This document shows positions 7,523 to 15,594 of a DNA stretch of 16,928 nucleotides, piece after piece. Source of the stretch: Hydrogenothermaceae bacterium (GTDB taxonomy: Bacteria > Aquificota > Aquificae > Hydrogenothermales > Hydrogenothermaceae); the NCBI GenBank assembly GCA_026984415.1, contig JALSSE010000109.1, positions 1 to 16,928 of the forward strand, in the 5' to 3' direction. The notes under the pieces were generated by a model. That model saw only the letters and a list, made by a program, of their open reading frames with translations, was not told the DNA's origin and made no database searches. The translations under genes were made by a program, and so were the position numbers. The first letter of the stretch is position 1. Each line of letters starts with the position of its first letter.

Positions 7523-8146
7523 TTACAAATAAAGTTTATTTTTAATAATATAATCTTCAATTTCAGGAATTACAAGATATTTTATTGACTTTAAATTTTT
7601 TACCCTGTCTCTTATCTCAGTTGATGAAATGTCTAACCTTCTTGAATCAAAAAAATAAACTTTTGTAGTTTTAACATCTATTTTTTTCTCAGTAGAAAGT
7701 TCAATTTTTGGAAAGTATTCCTGAATATAATCTTTCACATTATAAAAGTGGTCTCTACCTCTTCCTACAACAATGAAATTTGTGTTTTTTAAAAGTGCCT
7801 TTGGTTTTTTCCATTTATGGAGAGATAAAAAAGCATCAGTCCCTAATATAAAAATCGGATTGTAATTTAGTTTTTCTTTGTAATAGAGGATAGTATCAAT
7901 TGTAAAGGATTTTCCACCTCTTTTTATTTCAACATCATCTATTGAGAAAAATGGATTATCTTTTATTGATATTTGGAGCATTTTAATCCTGTCTTTTGCA
8001 GAAGCTCTACTTCCAGGTTTTAATGGTGAATGGTAAGCTGGAATAAAAATAACTTTAGAAAGACTGTAATCTTCTCTAATATCCTCTGCAATCCTTAAAT
8101 GTCCTATATGAACAGGGTCAAAACTTCCACCGTAAAGGGCAATCAT
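7523..8146 (-). CDS. nadD: Nicotinate-nucleotide adenylyltransferase
   Basis: NadD transfers AMP from ATP to nicotinate mononucleotide, making deamido-NAD on the route to NAD. The 207 residues show the nucleotidyltransferase motif GGSFDPVHIGH (residues 6-16), the PAYHSPLK loop (36-43) typical of NadD, and ISSTEIR (173-179), the second ATP-binding motif. The length is normal for the family. GGAG just upstream of ATG 8146 is the ribosome site. degP lies 44 bases upstream across a terminator-like hairpin, and clpS follows after 11 bases. Confidence 0.96.
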   Translation of the reverse strand: MIALYGGSFDPVHIGHLRIAEDIREDYSLSKVIFIPAYHSPLKPGSRASAKDRIKMLQISIKDNPFFSIDDVEIKRGGKSFTIDTILYYKEKLNYNPIFILGTDAFLSLHKWKKPKALLKNTNFIVVGRGRDHFYNVKDYIQEYFPKIELSTEKKIDVKTTKVYFFDSRRLDISSTEIRDRVKNLKSIKYLVIPEIEDYIIKNKLYL

Positions 8147-8153
8147 TTTTTCT

Positions 8154-8183
8154 CCAAAATAGAAAAGGGGGGCATAAAGCCCC
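8154..8183 (-). terminator. Terminator-like hairpin between degP and nadD
   Basis: Read on the minus strand, GGGGC (8183-8179) and GCCCC (8173-8169) form a 5-bp all-G/C stem with a TTTAT loop. It is followed by CCTTTTCTATTTT and then directly by the nadD ribosome site. It may end or attenuate degP transcripts and lower nadD expression. Confidence 0.6.
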
Positions 8184-8190
8184 TTATTTA

Positions 8191-9597
8191 TTATTCTAAA
8201 GGTAAAGTAGTATAAATATTTGCTGTTCCTCTCTGGACAAATAGAAGAACACTATCTTTGTGTTTTGCTTTAGCTTTTTTGATTAACTTCCAGAATTCCT
8301 CAACTGAATAAACTGGCTTTCTATCAACTCTAAGGATGATATCACCCCTTCTTAATCCAGCAAAATCAGCAGGACTTCCCGGTTTAACACCCATAACAAA
8401 TACACCATACGGAACTTTTGGAATCATATACTTATCTGTTAAATCAGGGGTTATATTTTTAACTATCAATCCGTATTTTGCTTCTAAGTCCTGAAGATTA
8501 CTTACACCTTCTGCTTCTTCATCCCACGAAGTAGTTTTAACAGTTATAACTTTTTTCTTTCCATCTCTTATTATAGTTATTTTTACTTTTGTTCCTGGTG
8601 GGTTTCTCATTATGTATTTCTGTAAATCGTTTGATTTTTTAACAGGTTTTCCATTAACAGCAATGATTATATCTCCTGGTTTAATACCAGCTTTTGCAGC
8701 AGGTCCACCTTCAACAACTTTAGAAACAATAACACCTTCATTAACTCCAAAATGTTCTGCAAGCTCTGGAGTTATATCCTGTATATAAACACCAATTTTA
8801 CTTCTTTTAACTTTTCCATACTTTAAGATTTGTTCCATAACCCATTTAGCCTGATTTATAGGAACTGCGAATCCTAACCCCTGTGCCCCTTGAATAATAG
8901 CTGTATTCATTCCAATAACTTCACCGTGGATATTAACAAGAGGGCCACCAGAATTTCCTGGGTTTATAGCTGCGTCAGTTTGAATAAAACCTTCCCCTGG
9001 GTGTCCTTCAAGAACCCTATCAAGGGCAGAAACTATTCCTCTTGTTACAGTTCCTCTTAAGCCTAAAGGACTTCCAATTGCTAAAACCATCTGTCCTTTT
9101 TTCAGTTTATCTGAATCTCCAAGTTTTAGAACGTGTTTTTCAGCAAATTTTTCTATATCTTTTTTAAAAGGAACAGACACAACAGCCACATCAGATAACT
9201 TATCTTTTCCTACAACTTTACCTTCTAAAGCAATTTGATTACTGAAAAGAATTTGAATATTTGTGGCATTTTCTACAACATGGTTGTTTGTAAGAATGTA
9301 AATAAGTTCTTTCTTTTTATCTATTTTAACAATAAACCCAGAGCCTAAACCTTCAACTTTTTGTGTAAACTCCCTATCATTTGGAAATCCAAAAAATTCC
9401 CCAAAAGGTAAATCTGCAAATGGATTTCTAACCTTTATTTCCTGAACTGTCTGTATTGTAACTATTCCGGGAGAAACGTTTTCTACAATATTAACTGTTT
9501 CCTTATCAATTTCCTCTAAAATTGATGCTTGCGACAGAGAAAAGCTTGCCAATAACAGCAGTAAAACTGCGTATATCCGTGTTATACTGTGTAACAT
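8191..9597 (-). CDS. degP: Periplasmic serine protease/chaperone DegP (HtrA)
   Basis: This HtrA-family protease degrades or refolds damaged envelope proteins. The 468 residues begin with a signal peptide (basic start, hydrophobic core at about 9-20, probable cleavage after Ser-Gln-Ala-Ser near 22-25). The trypsin-like domain has the triad His106 (LTNNHVV), Asp136 (LSDVAVV) and Ser216 (NPGNSGGPL). Two PDZ domains follow at about 265-355 and 372-460, each with the Ala-Gly...Gly-Asp-Ile-Ile carboxylate-binding region. Length and domain order match DegP/DegQ. GGAGGT lies just ahead of ATG 9597. It is divergent from the AhpD-like gene across a 144-base control region and leads the degP-nadD-clpS group. 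Confidence 0.96.
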   Translation of the reverse strand: MLHSITRIYAVLLLLLASFSLSQASILEEIDKETVNIVENVSPGIVTIQTVQEIKVRNPFADLPFGEFFGFPNDREFTQKVEGLGSGFIVKIDKKKELIYILTNNHVVENATNIQILFSNQIALEGKVVGKDKLSDVAVVSVPFKKDIEKFAEKHVLKLGDSDKLKKGQMVLAIGSPLGLRGTVTRGIVSALDRVLEGHPGEGFIQTDAAINPGNSGGPLVNIHGEVIGMNTAIIQGAQGLGFAVPINQAKWVMEQILKYGKVKRSKIGVYIQDITPELAEHFGVNEGVIVSKVVEGGPAAKAGIKPGDIIIAVNGKPVKKSNDLQKYIMRNPPGTKVKITIIRDGKKKVITVKTTSWDEEAEGVSNLQDLEAKYGLIVKNITPDLTDKYMIPKVPYGVFVMGVKPGSPADFAGLRRGDIILRVDRKPVYSVEEFWKLIKKAKAKHKDSVLLFVQRGTANIYTTLPLE

Positions 9598-9641
9598 TAA
9601 AGTACCTCCAAATTTTTGTTTTATCTAATAGTATAAGTTAG

Positions 9642-9663
9642 TTTGTGAAAAATTTGTGAATAA
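9642..9663. repeat. Tandem 11-bp direct repeat between degP and the AhpD-like gene
   Basis: TTTGTGAAAAA (9642-9652) is followed at once by TTTGTGAATAA (9653-9663). The eight-base core TTTGTGAA recurs at about one helical turn. Read on the minus strand it lies just upstream of a possible -10 (TATACT) for degP, so it may be a site for an envelope-stress or other response regulator. That role is inferred from position alone. Confidence 0.45.
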
Positions 9664-9669
9664 GATACC

Positions 9670-9698
9670 TTGATTTTACATTACAAAAAATATATAGT
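9670..9698 (+). promoter_or_regulatory. Promoter of the AhpD-like gene
   Basis: TTGATT (9670-9675) and TATAGT (9693-9698) are separated by 17 bases, an ideal sigma-70-type arrangement. They lie 43 bases ahead of the chosen ATG. This also argues against the upstream TTG start at 9670, which coincides with the -35. Confidence 0.65.
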
Positions 9699-9741
9699 TA
9701 TAACTAAATATATTTCAATTAATTCTGTGGAGGGAATAAAA

Positions 9742-10101
9742 ATGGAAGAAAATCACACCCACGTTGACATGAACAAGTATTACGACAGATTCGTAGATTT
9801 ATTAGAAACAATGAAAAAGGACAATCCAAAGTATGTTGAAGCATTTATGGGGTTTTTTAAAGAGGCAGAAAAACCAGGTGCTTTAGACACAAAAACAAAA
9901 GAACTTATTTCACTGGCAATAGGTGTGAAATCCCAATGTGCTTACTGTATAGCATTCCACACAAAAAATGCAATTAGATTAGGGGCGACAAGACAGGAAA
10001 TTATGGAAGCTGGCTATGTTGCAACATTAATGGGAGGAGGTCCTGCAATAACTTATTTAAGATATGTTGTAGATGCCTGCGACCAGTTTGGAGCTAAATA
10101 A
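9742..10101 (+). CDS. Carboxymuconolactone decarboxylase/AhpD-like protein
   Basis: This 119-residue protein belongs to the CMD/AhpD fold. The redox motif Cys66-Ala-Tyr-Cys69 is followed by Ile-Ala-Phe-His73 and the typical AIRLGAT stretch. In AhpD proteins the Cys-x-x-Cys pair passes reducing equivalents to a peroxidase such as AhpC; many family members have unknown partners. No peroxiredoxin gene lies beside it here. I take ATG 9742 as the start because GGAGGG (9729-9734) precedes it and the conserved fold begins soon after. An in-frame extension back to 9670 overlaps the promoter and adds an unconserved-looking stretch. It is convergent with folE, and the two share a hairpin at their ends. 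Confidence 0.88.
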   Translation: MEENHTHVDMNKYYDRFVDLLETMKKDNPKYVEAFMGFFKEAEKPGALDTKTKELISLAIGVKSQCAYCIAFHTKNAIRLGATRQEIMEAGYVATLMGGGPAITYLRYVVDACDQFGAK

Positions 10102-10105
10102 GAGA

Positions 10106-10125
10106 TAGCCCTTTTTAAAGGGCTA
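10106..10125. terminator. Bidirectional terminator between the AhpD-like gene and folE
   Basis: A perfect 9-bp inverted repeat, TAGCCCTTT (10106-10114) and AAAGGGCTA (10117-10125), includes the folE stop codon in its right arm. T-rich flanks on both sides are modest. It serves two convergent genes whose ends are 21 bases apart. Confidence 0.65.
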
Positions 10126-11736
10126 CTTTGAATTTATTAAATTTAAAAACTCATTTCTTGTTTTTTCATTTTCTTTAAAAGCTCCAGTAAGCTTGCTTGT
10201 TACAGTGTAAGATGTAGGATTCTTAACTCCCCTCATAGACATACAGTTTCCAGAAATTGCAATTTTATTGTTTCTTCTAACCAATAAGAATCCTTCTTCA
10301 ACAGTAACAGAGTATATATAATCATTGTAAGAAACTTCTTTAACTTCTCTAACCATAGAGTAGTATTTATCCCTTCCTTTTTTGTCTTTTCTCGTTTCAA
10401 GTCTGTAGTAAGTATTTCCATTTTGTTCATGGGAATAAACTGTTGTTGATATACCTAAAGTAGCATATAGAGCCTGTATTCCATCCATAAGTTTTTTAGA
10501 CTTACTTACAAAATGGTATGTTTTCCCATCTGGTTTTAAATATCCATCTCCTAATATAAAATATTCTAAAAATAAATTTTTCTGTCTTGGAGATAGTTCG
10601 TATAAGAATGAAGGTATATATTTATCTTTTGATTTTCCAAACTTTTCTACATACTTTGTTAATATTTTAGAGTTTATAACAAATTCTATAGTTCCGTTTT
10701 TTCTTCTTACAGTATGATAATTAAATGGTAATTCATCAAAAACTTCTTTCATCTTTTCAAAAGAATGTGTATTTTCTTTTTGAACCACTCTAACTTTATA
10801 ATGTTTACCTTCTTTAATAAAAAACGAACCTTCTGAAAGGTATATCCCCAAAAATTTTATAAATGTATCTGCGTTTACTTTTATTCTTTTCAAAGTTTTC
10901 GTAGCAGTAGAAGAATATCCTGAAATTTCATAATTTTCGTCTAATTTTAGTTCTACTTCCTTTATATCTTCTTTTTCCATATAACCTGCCTGTGGAATTA
11001 TAATTTTTGGTATGTCTTTTAATTTATAAGCCTGATTTGAAAGCCATCTTTTGTTTTTTGATTTGTAAAAAATCCATTCTGTAGAGTAAAGCATTTTATG
11101 GTCTGGAGATACTAAAAGGTCAACAGATTTACTTTTAAAATTAATCATCATTCCTTTAAAGGGATATTTAATATATGTAGAAGGTTCTGTAAAACTTATT
11201 TCTAATGTATCAGGGTTTACCTGTGCAACTTTGTCTTCAGGAGATAAATCTTTAAAATACTTAAAGCCTTTATCTGTAAGAATCTCCGTATCAGAAGAAT
11301 AGCATAAATGTTCCGCTTCTAAAACTACTGCAACACCTTTTGGTTTAAGTTCTTTTTCTAATTCTTCTGCTATTTCTGCTGTTAATCTTTCCTGAACCTG
11401 AGGTCTGTATGCAAATTTGTTAACTATTCTTACAAGTTTTGATAGACCACAAACTTTTTTATCTGGAATATAAGCTACGTGGGCTTTCCCAAAAAAAGGT
11501 AAAAGGTGGTGTTCACATAAAGAGTAAAACTGTATATCCCTTACAACAACCATTTCATCATAACTTCCGACATCTTCAAAAACTGTCATTTTAAAATCTT
11601 CATAACTTTTAAACTCTTCCCAGAGTTTTGCAATTCTTTCTGGCGTATCTTTCAAACCTTCTCTATCAGGGTTTTCTCCTATCCCTTCTAAAAAAAGTCT
11701 TATTGCCTTTTTTATTTTTTCTTTATCTATATTCAT
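10123..11736 (-). CDS. folE: GTP cyclohydrolase I interrupted by an intein
   Basis: FolE opens GTP to dihydroneopterin triphosphate, the first step of folate synthesis. The 537-residue reading frame is an N-extein (residues 1-144), an intein (145-497) and a C-extein (498-537). The spliced enzyme would be 184 residues, a normal FolE length. Zinc ligands in the N-extein are Cys74 and His77 (LCEHH motif). The third, equivalent to Cys181 of the E. coli enzyme, is Cys498, the first residue after the intein. Other FolE hallmarks are GLSKLVRIV (97-105), RPQVQERLT (111-119) and, after the intein, MRGV...TSxxTxxxxG. GAGGT precedes ATG 11736, which starts 11 bases after the upstream gene's stop. The enzyme should be inactive before splicing, since a zinc ligand is not yet joined to the fold. 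Confidence 0.95.
   Translation of the reverse strand: MNIDKEKIKKAIRLFLEGIGENPDREGLKDTPERIAKLWEEFKSYEDFKMTVFEDVGSYDEMVVVRDIQFYSLCEHHLLPFFGKAHVAYIPDKKVCGLSKLVRIVNKFAYRPQVQERLTAEIAEELEKELKPKGVAVVLEAEHLCYSSDTEILTDKGFKYFKDLSPEDKVAQVNPDTLEISFTEPSTYIKYPFKGMMINFKSKSVDLLVSPDHKMLYSTEWIFYKSKNKRWLSNQAYKLKDIPKIIIPQAGYMEKEDIKEVELKLDENYEISGYSSTATKTLKRIKVNADTFIKFLGIYLSEGSFFIKEGKHYKVRVVQKENTHSFEKMKEVFDELPFNYHTVRRKNGTIEFVINSKILTKYVEKFGKSKDKYIPSFLYELSPRQKNLFLEYFILGDGYLKPDGKTYHFVSKSKKLMDGIQALYATLGISTTVYSHEQNGNTYYRLETRKDKKGRDKYYSMVREVKEVSYNDYIYSVTVEEGFLLVRRNNKIAISGNCMSMRGVKNPTSYTVTSKLTGAFKENEKTRNEFLNLINSK
10246..11304 (-). mobile_element. LAGLIDADG-containing intein in FolE (353 residues)
   Basis: The in-frame insert starts at Cys145 (CYSSDTEIL, block A) and ends at Ser-Gly-Asn497, followed by Cys498 as the +1 nucleophile. 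Block B is LLVSPDHK with His213, fitting the family TxxH position with Ser in place of Thr. Two homing-endonuclease motifs are visible: FLGIYLSEG (295-303, acidic Glu302) and [10 protein letters not shown] (389-398, acidic Asp397). Both keep their acidic residue, so the nuclease may be active. Block F is about [16 protein letters not shown] (473-488). The penultimate residue is Gly rather than the usual His, which occurs in a minority of inteins and can slow splicing. Inteins excise at protein level and home into intein-less alleles. The boundaries are clear because removing the insert restores an unbroken FolE. Confidence 0.95.
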
Positions 11737-11747
11737 CTTTTACCTCT

Positions 11748-12059
11748 TTAAGATTGTTCAATTTTCTTTTTGAATTCTTCAAATTCTTTTTTAATCCTTT
11801 CCAATTCTTCCCTGTGCTTTTGTGCTTCTTCTTCAGCTAATTTCTTTTCAAGGATAGCCTGTTCTATTTCTACCTTTTTCTCTTTGCCCCATACATACCA
11901 AAGCGTAAATCCATAACCTAAAAATATTATTGTGTAAAATACAATTGCTTCAGGTCTTATTACCCCTTCTCCTTTTAATACGCTGAGATACATAAAACCA
12001 ACTGTTAACACTATCAAAAACAAAAATGTTATTGCAAAAAATTTCACAAATTTAATCAT
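11748..12059 (-). CDS. Unrecognised small membrane protein with C-terminal coiled coil
   Basis: The 103-residue protein has two hydrophobic helices (about 5-27 and 38-57) and a strongly charged Glu/Lys heptad-like region at about 60-101, probably a coiled coil in the cytoplasm. I know no function for it. The ATG at 12059 is preceded by GGAGGGGA and lies 17 bases after the stop of the CoA-binding gene. A longer in-frame start at 12113 would overlap that gene, lacks such a site, and begins with a charged non-membrane stretch. It sits in a tight row with the CoA-binding gene and folE (11 bases to the folE start), so co-transcription is likely. Confidence 0.75.
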   Translation of the reverse strand: MIKFVKFFAITFLFLIVLTVGFMYLSVLKGEGVIRPEAIVFYTIIFLGYGFTLWYVWGKEKKVEIEQAILEKKLAEEEAQKHREELERIKKEFEEFKKKIEQS

Positions 12060-12076
12060 TTCATTCCCCTCCTCAA

Positions 12077-12496
12077 TTATTTTTGGAATTTTAGACATTC
12101 TACTTTCATACATTTTCCTGCAATTACGTTATACCCTTCTTTTGACAATTCATCAACTACCTGTGGATTAACTGTTCCCGGTTGAAGCCACAATGTTTTA
12201 AAACCTTTTTCTTTTGCTTCTTTCACAGTGTAAGGAACATCTGCTGGTCTTCTAAAAACATCAACGATATCAATTTCGTCAGGAATATCCTTTATTGACC
12301 TGTAAACTTTCTCACCTAAAATTGTCTGGCCTTCGTATTTTGGATTTACAAAATACATTTTATAACCACATCTTTTAACTACTTCAGATACAAAATAACT
12401 TGGTTTTGAAGGTGTAGGAGAGATTCCAATTACTGCAACTGTTTTGCTTTCTTCTAAAACTTTTTTAATTTCTTCATCTTTAGTAAGCACAGGCAT
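12077..12496 (-). CDS. CoA-binding domain protein (YccU/CoA_binding_2 type)
   Basis: The 139-residue protein is a single Rossmann-like CoA-binding domain. The nucleotide-binding turn VAVIGISPTPSKPSY lies at residues 20-34, IDIVDVFRRP at 75-84, and WLQPGTVNP at 103-111 near the C-terminal part. All are typical of the family of stand-alone CoA-binding proteins. Its cellular role is not well defined. It is separated from mfd by 74 bases and followed closely by the membrane coiled-coil gene and folE. AGAGGT lies just ahead of ATG 12496. Confidence 0.88.
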   Translation of the reverse strand: MPVLTKDEEIKKVLEESKTVAVIGISPTPSKPSYFVSEVVKRCGYKMYFVNPKYEGQTILGEKVYRSIKDIPDEIDIVDVFRRPADVPYTVKEAKEKGFKTLWLQPGTVNPQVVDELSKEGYNVIAGKCMKVECLKFQK

Positions 12497-12570
12497 TTTT
12501 TTCTACCTCTTTTTTTATTTATTTTAAAATGTATTATTTTCTTAATTTATGAGGAAAATTACCAAATTGA

Positions 12571-15396
12571 TTATTTTAAAGCAGAAATCAGATTTATAAA
12601 TTTATTTAAATCTTTAGAATTAAAATAAAACTGTATTTTATCACTGTAGACCTGTTTAACTTCAAGATTTTCTATAATTTTCATAATTTTTTCTGGCTCA
12701 ACACCTTCTGTATAAATTGTAGAAATTGGTTCTTTTAACTCAATTTTGTATAAGCCTGCCTCTTTCATTGCTTTTTTCAGTTTTGAAATTTCTAAATAGC
12801 TGCTAAAAAGTTTTGGAAAGTCTGAATAAAATTCCTTTAAATATTTCTGCAATTCCTGTATTTCTTCAACAGTATTTGTTTTTGAAACCGCCAAATAAAT
12901 ATTCATCCTTTCTTCTGGGTCTTTAATAAAATCTTCTGGAATATAGCTTTCAAAATCAACAACTAAAACAGGTTCTTTTTCTTCTTTTCCCTGTTCTTCA
13001 TTTATTGCTTCCTGTAAAAGTTTAACGTACATATCAAATCCAACAGCTTTTATATGTCCACTTTGCTGAACTCCTAAAATATTACCGGGACCCCGTATCT
13101 GCATATCTTCAATAGATACTTTTAATCCTGAACCTGGTCTTGTTAGCCTCATTATTGCATTTATCCTTTTTTCAGCATCTTTTGATATTTCCTTTGGAAT
13201 TAAAAGATAACAGTAAGCCTGAACATTTCCCCTTCCAACTCTACCTCTCAAATGGTAAAGCTGAGCTAAACCTAATAAATCAGCCCTTTCTACAATCAGT
13301 GTGTTTGCTGTAGGAATATCAATCCCTGTTTCAATTATTGAAGTTGAAACCAGTATGTCTATTTTCCCTTCAATAAAATCAAGGATAACTTTTTCAATCT
13401 GTGAAGGTTTCATTTTTCCGTGAACGTATTGAATATTTACATCTGGAAATAAAGTTTTTAAATATTCTGATTTTTCCTGAATTGTTTCTACCCTGTTGTG
13501 TAAATAAAAAATCTGTCCATTTCTATTTAGTTCTTTTTTTACTGCTTCTTTTATAACTTTTTCATCTTCAAAGGAAACAAATGTTTTTGTTTCAATTCTA
13601 CCTTCTGGTGGAGTGTTTATTACAGATAAATCCTTTAATCCTGACAAAGCCATGTTTAAAGTTCTCGGTATTGGTGTAGCTGTAAGATAAATAACATCAA
13701 TATCTTTTTTTAGACTTTTTATTTTTTCCTTTGCCCTGACTCCAAACCTGTGTTCTTCATCTATTACTAATAATCCTAAATTTTTAAACTTCACATTATC
13801 CTGTAATGCTTTGTGTGTTCCGACAATTATGTCAATCTGCCCTTTTTCTAACTTTTCTAAAATTTCTAACTGCTGTTTTTTTGTTTTTAGTCTTGATAGA
13901 TTTTCAACCACAACTCCATAAGGTTCTAACCTTTTTTTAAAGTTTCTGTAGTGCTGATAAGATAAAACTGTTGTAGGTGTTAAAACTAAAATCTGTTTTC
14001 CATTTATAACATTAATAAATGCTGCCCTCAGTGCAACTTCTGTTTTTCCAAAACCAACATCACCACATATTAGCCTTTCCATTGGCTTATCTTTAGATAA
14101 ATCTTTTTTTACGTCTTTTATTGCCTTCATCTGGTCAGGTGTTTCTAAAAATGGAAATTCTTTTTCAAATTTATAAATCAGTTCATCATTTATGTTTAAA
14201 GGCTCTCTTTTTAAGTTCTGTCTCTCTGTGTAAACTTTTATTAGTTCTCTTGCAACATTTTTTAAAGAATTTTTAACTTTTCTTTTTAAATTTCTCCACG
14301 AAGTTCCACCAATTTTATCAATTTTAATAAATCCATGTCCTTTGTATTTATGGATTTTATCTAAATGGAGGTAAGAAACGTAGATTTTTTCTCCACCTGC
14401 ATACTCCAAAATCATAAAATCGTAATTCTCTCCCCTTATTTCCCTTGTTTCTATTCCTCTATAAATTCCTATACCGTAATCTTCATGGATTATGTAATCT
14501 CCTTCTTTTAATGGTTCAACATCTAAATCAAGGGTTGTTTCTTCTGTTGAAATAAATGCTAACTTTTCATTTTTTAAACAGAGTTCCCTTTTTAAAGGAA
14601 TTTCCACTTTTTGAAAATTACTTAAATCAATTTCTGAAGGTAATGCTAAATTGTCGTTTTTTCCGTTTGTATAAAAATAAACTGCTTCTTTTTTAAGAAT
14701 ATCCTGTAAAACATCAACGTAAAATATTTTCTGATCTTTTATATAACTTTTTAATGTAGAAGGATTTTTTTCTTCAAACTCTAAACTGAAATATTCGTTG
14801 TTTTTAACAGGAAAATCGTAAATTGGAAAAATTGTTATTTGTTTTATTTCCTTTCTTGTAAGAAGTTTTGAGCGTAAAAATATGTTTTCAACAGTATCTC
14901 CAAAAAAATCTATGTCAACAATCCCTGTTTCTGGAATGTAAACCGATAAAAATCCACCTTTAAATGAAAATTCCCCCTGATTTTCTATAAAATCTTCTCT
15001 TATGTATCCATTTTTAACTAAATTTTCAATTACAAATTCTGGATTGATAACACTGCCTTTTTTTATTTCCAAAATAGAGTTTTTGAAATCATTTATGTTT
15101 CTGACCTTTACATTTAATCCGTTCCTTGAGACTACAAGTACATACCTTTTATTCTGAAGAACATTTGTAAGGGCAATATTTCTTTTTATCTGACTTTCAA
15201 TATCAAGTTTGTCTGTATTTTCTGGAAATTCTAAAACCTGAAAGTTTTCTTTTTTAAAAAATCTCAAATACGATTTTAAGTCATGAATAAACTCTTTAGC
15301 CCTTTTTTCTGTGTCTGTAATAACAATATTATTTTCTTTTAAGTTTTTTACGGTAAAATATTCAGGGAATGAGCCAATACATCCTTTTATTTTCAT
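12571..15396 (-). CDS. mfd: Transcription-repair coupling factor
   Basis: Mfd is a DNA translocase that removes RNA polymerase stalled at DNA damage and recruits UvrA. The 941 residues show a UvrB-like N-terminal region (about 1-190) and the RNA-polymerase-interacting CarD-like domain (LKEGDYIIHEDYGIG, 296-310). The translocase domains have Walker A GDVGFGKTE (445-453), DEEHRFG (546-552), LTATPIPRTL (571-580), and the conserved RGRVGRG (717-723) followed by the TRG region. A C-terminal regulatory domain ends the protein. It is about 200 residues shorter than the E. coli protein, the loss being mainly in the N-terminal half. The ATG at 15396 lacks a clear ribosome site. A weak -10, TATAGA (15433-15428, minus), would give a very short leader. 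Confidence 0.96.
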   Translation of the reverse strand: MKIKGCIGSFPEYFTVKNLKENNIVITDTEKRAKEFIHDLKSYLRFFKKENFQVLEFPENTDKLDIESQIKRNIALTNVLQNKRYVLVVSRNGLNVKVRNINDFKNSILEIKKGSVINPEFVIENLVKNGYIREDFIENQGEFSFKGGFLSVYIPETGIVDIDFFGDTVENIFLRSKLLTRKEIKQITIFPIYDFPVKNNEYFSLEFEEKNPSTLKSYIKDQKIFYVDVLQDILKKEAVYFYTNGKNDNLALPSEIDLSNFQKVEIPLKRELCLKNEKLAFISTEETTLDLDVEPLKEGDYIIHEDYGIGIYRGIETREIRGENYDFMILEYAGGEKIYVSYLHLDKIHKYKGHGFIKIDKIGGTSWRNLKRKVKNSLKNVARELIKVYTERQNLKREPLNINDELIYKFEKEFPFLETPDQMKAIKDVKKDLSKDKPMERLICGDVGFGKTEVALRAAFINVINGKQILVLTPTTVLSYQHYRNFKKRLEPYGVVVENLSRLKTKKQQLEILEKLEKGQIDIIVGTHKALQDNVKFKNLGLLVIDEEHRFGVRAKEKIKSLKKDIDVIYLTATPIPRTLNMALSGLKDLSVINTPPEGRIETKTFVSFEDEKVIKEAVKKELNRNGQIFYLHNRVETIQEKSEYLKTLFPDVNIQYVHGKMKPSQIEKVILDFIEGKIDILVSTSIIETGIDIPTANTLIVERADLLGLAQLYHLRGRVGRGNVQAYCYLLIPKEISKDAEKRINAIMRLTRPGSGLKVSIEDMQIRGPGNILGVQQSGHIKAVGFDMYVKLLQEAINEEQGKEEKEPVLVVDFESYIPEDFIKDPEERMNIYLAVSKTNTVEEIQELQKYLKEFYSDFPKLFSSYLEISKLKKAMKEAGLYKIELKEPISTIYTEGVEPEKIMKIIENLEVKQVYSDKIQFYFNSKDLNKFINLISALK

Positions 15397-15439
15397 AGGA
15401 AATAATCTAAACCAAATTTTTTATTTTTCTATAAAATTT

Positions 15440-15456
15440 TGTAAAAAATTTTTACA
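15440..15456. repeat. Palindrome copy 1 (candidate activator site)
   Basis: TGTAAAAAATTTTTACA is an odd-length perfect palindrome with 8-bp arms and a central A. Its centre lies about 277 bases upstream of the predicted sigma-54 start, and it also overlaps the weak mfd promoter area. Confidence 0.8.
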
Positions 15457-15515
15457 GCTATGAAAACCTTGTAAATTCAATATTATCAGAAATTCAAATA
15501 AATTTCACGAACTTT

Positions 15516-15536
15516 AGTGTAAAAAATTTTTACACT
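15516..15536. repeat. Palindrome copy 2, extended arms
   Basis: It contains the identical 17-bp core (15518-15534) with arms extended to 10 bp by AG on the left and CT on the right. Its centre is 78 bases after that of copy 1 and about 199 bases upstream of the predicted start. Confidence 0.8.
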
Positions 15537-15594
15537 CTAAAAATTGGCTCAAAGCTTTTACTATCAATCCTTTCCCGAGATTGGTCAAAAATTC

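Noticed and set aside
9670..9741. Upstream TTG start adding 24 residues to the AhpD-like protein
   Set aside because: It has no ribosome site, overlaps the predicted -35/-10 promoter, and the ATG at 9742 has GGAGGG.
10233..10430. Separate small gene inside the folE region
   Set aside because: It is an alternative frame of the intein C-terminal part and has no independent support.
10246..11304. Insertion sequence or gene fusion as the explanation of long FolE
   Set aside because: The insert is in frame with Cys and Asn ends, blocks A, B, F and G, and LAGLIDADG motifs. Removing it restores FolE exactly, which fits an intein only.
12060..12113. Longer start for the membrane coiled-coil gene
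   Set aside because: It would overlap the CoA-binding gene, has no good ribosome site, and the ATG at 12059 follows GGAGGGGA.
15562..15574. Possible IHF site (TATCAATCCTTTC) between palindromes 2 and 3
   Set aside because: It misses the consensus at its last position, lies on the far side of copy 3 from the promoter, and such matches are frequent in AT-rich DNA.
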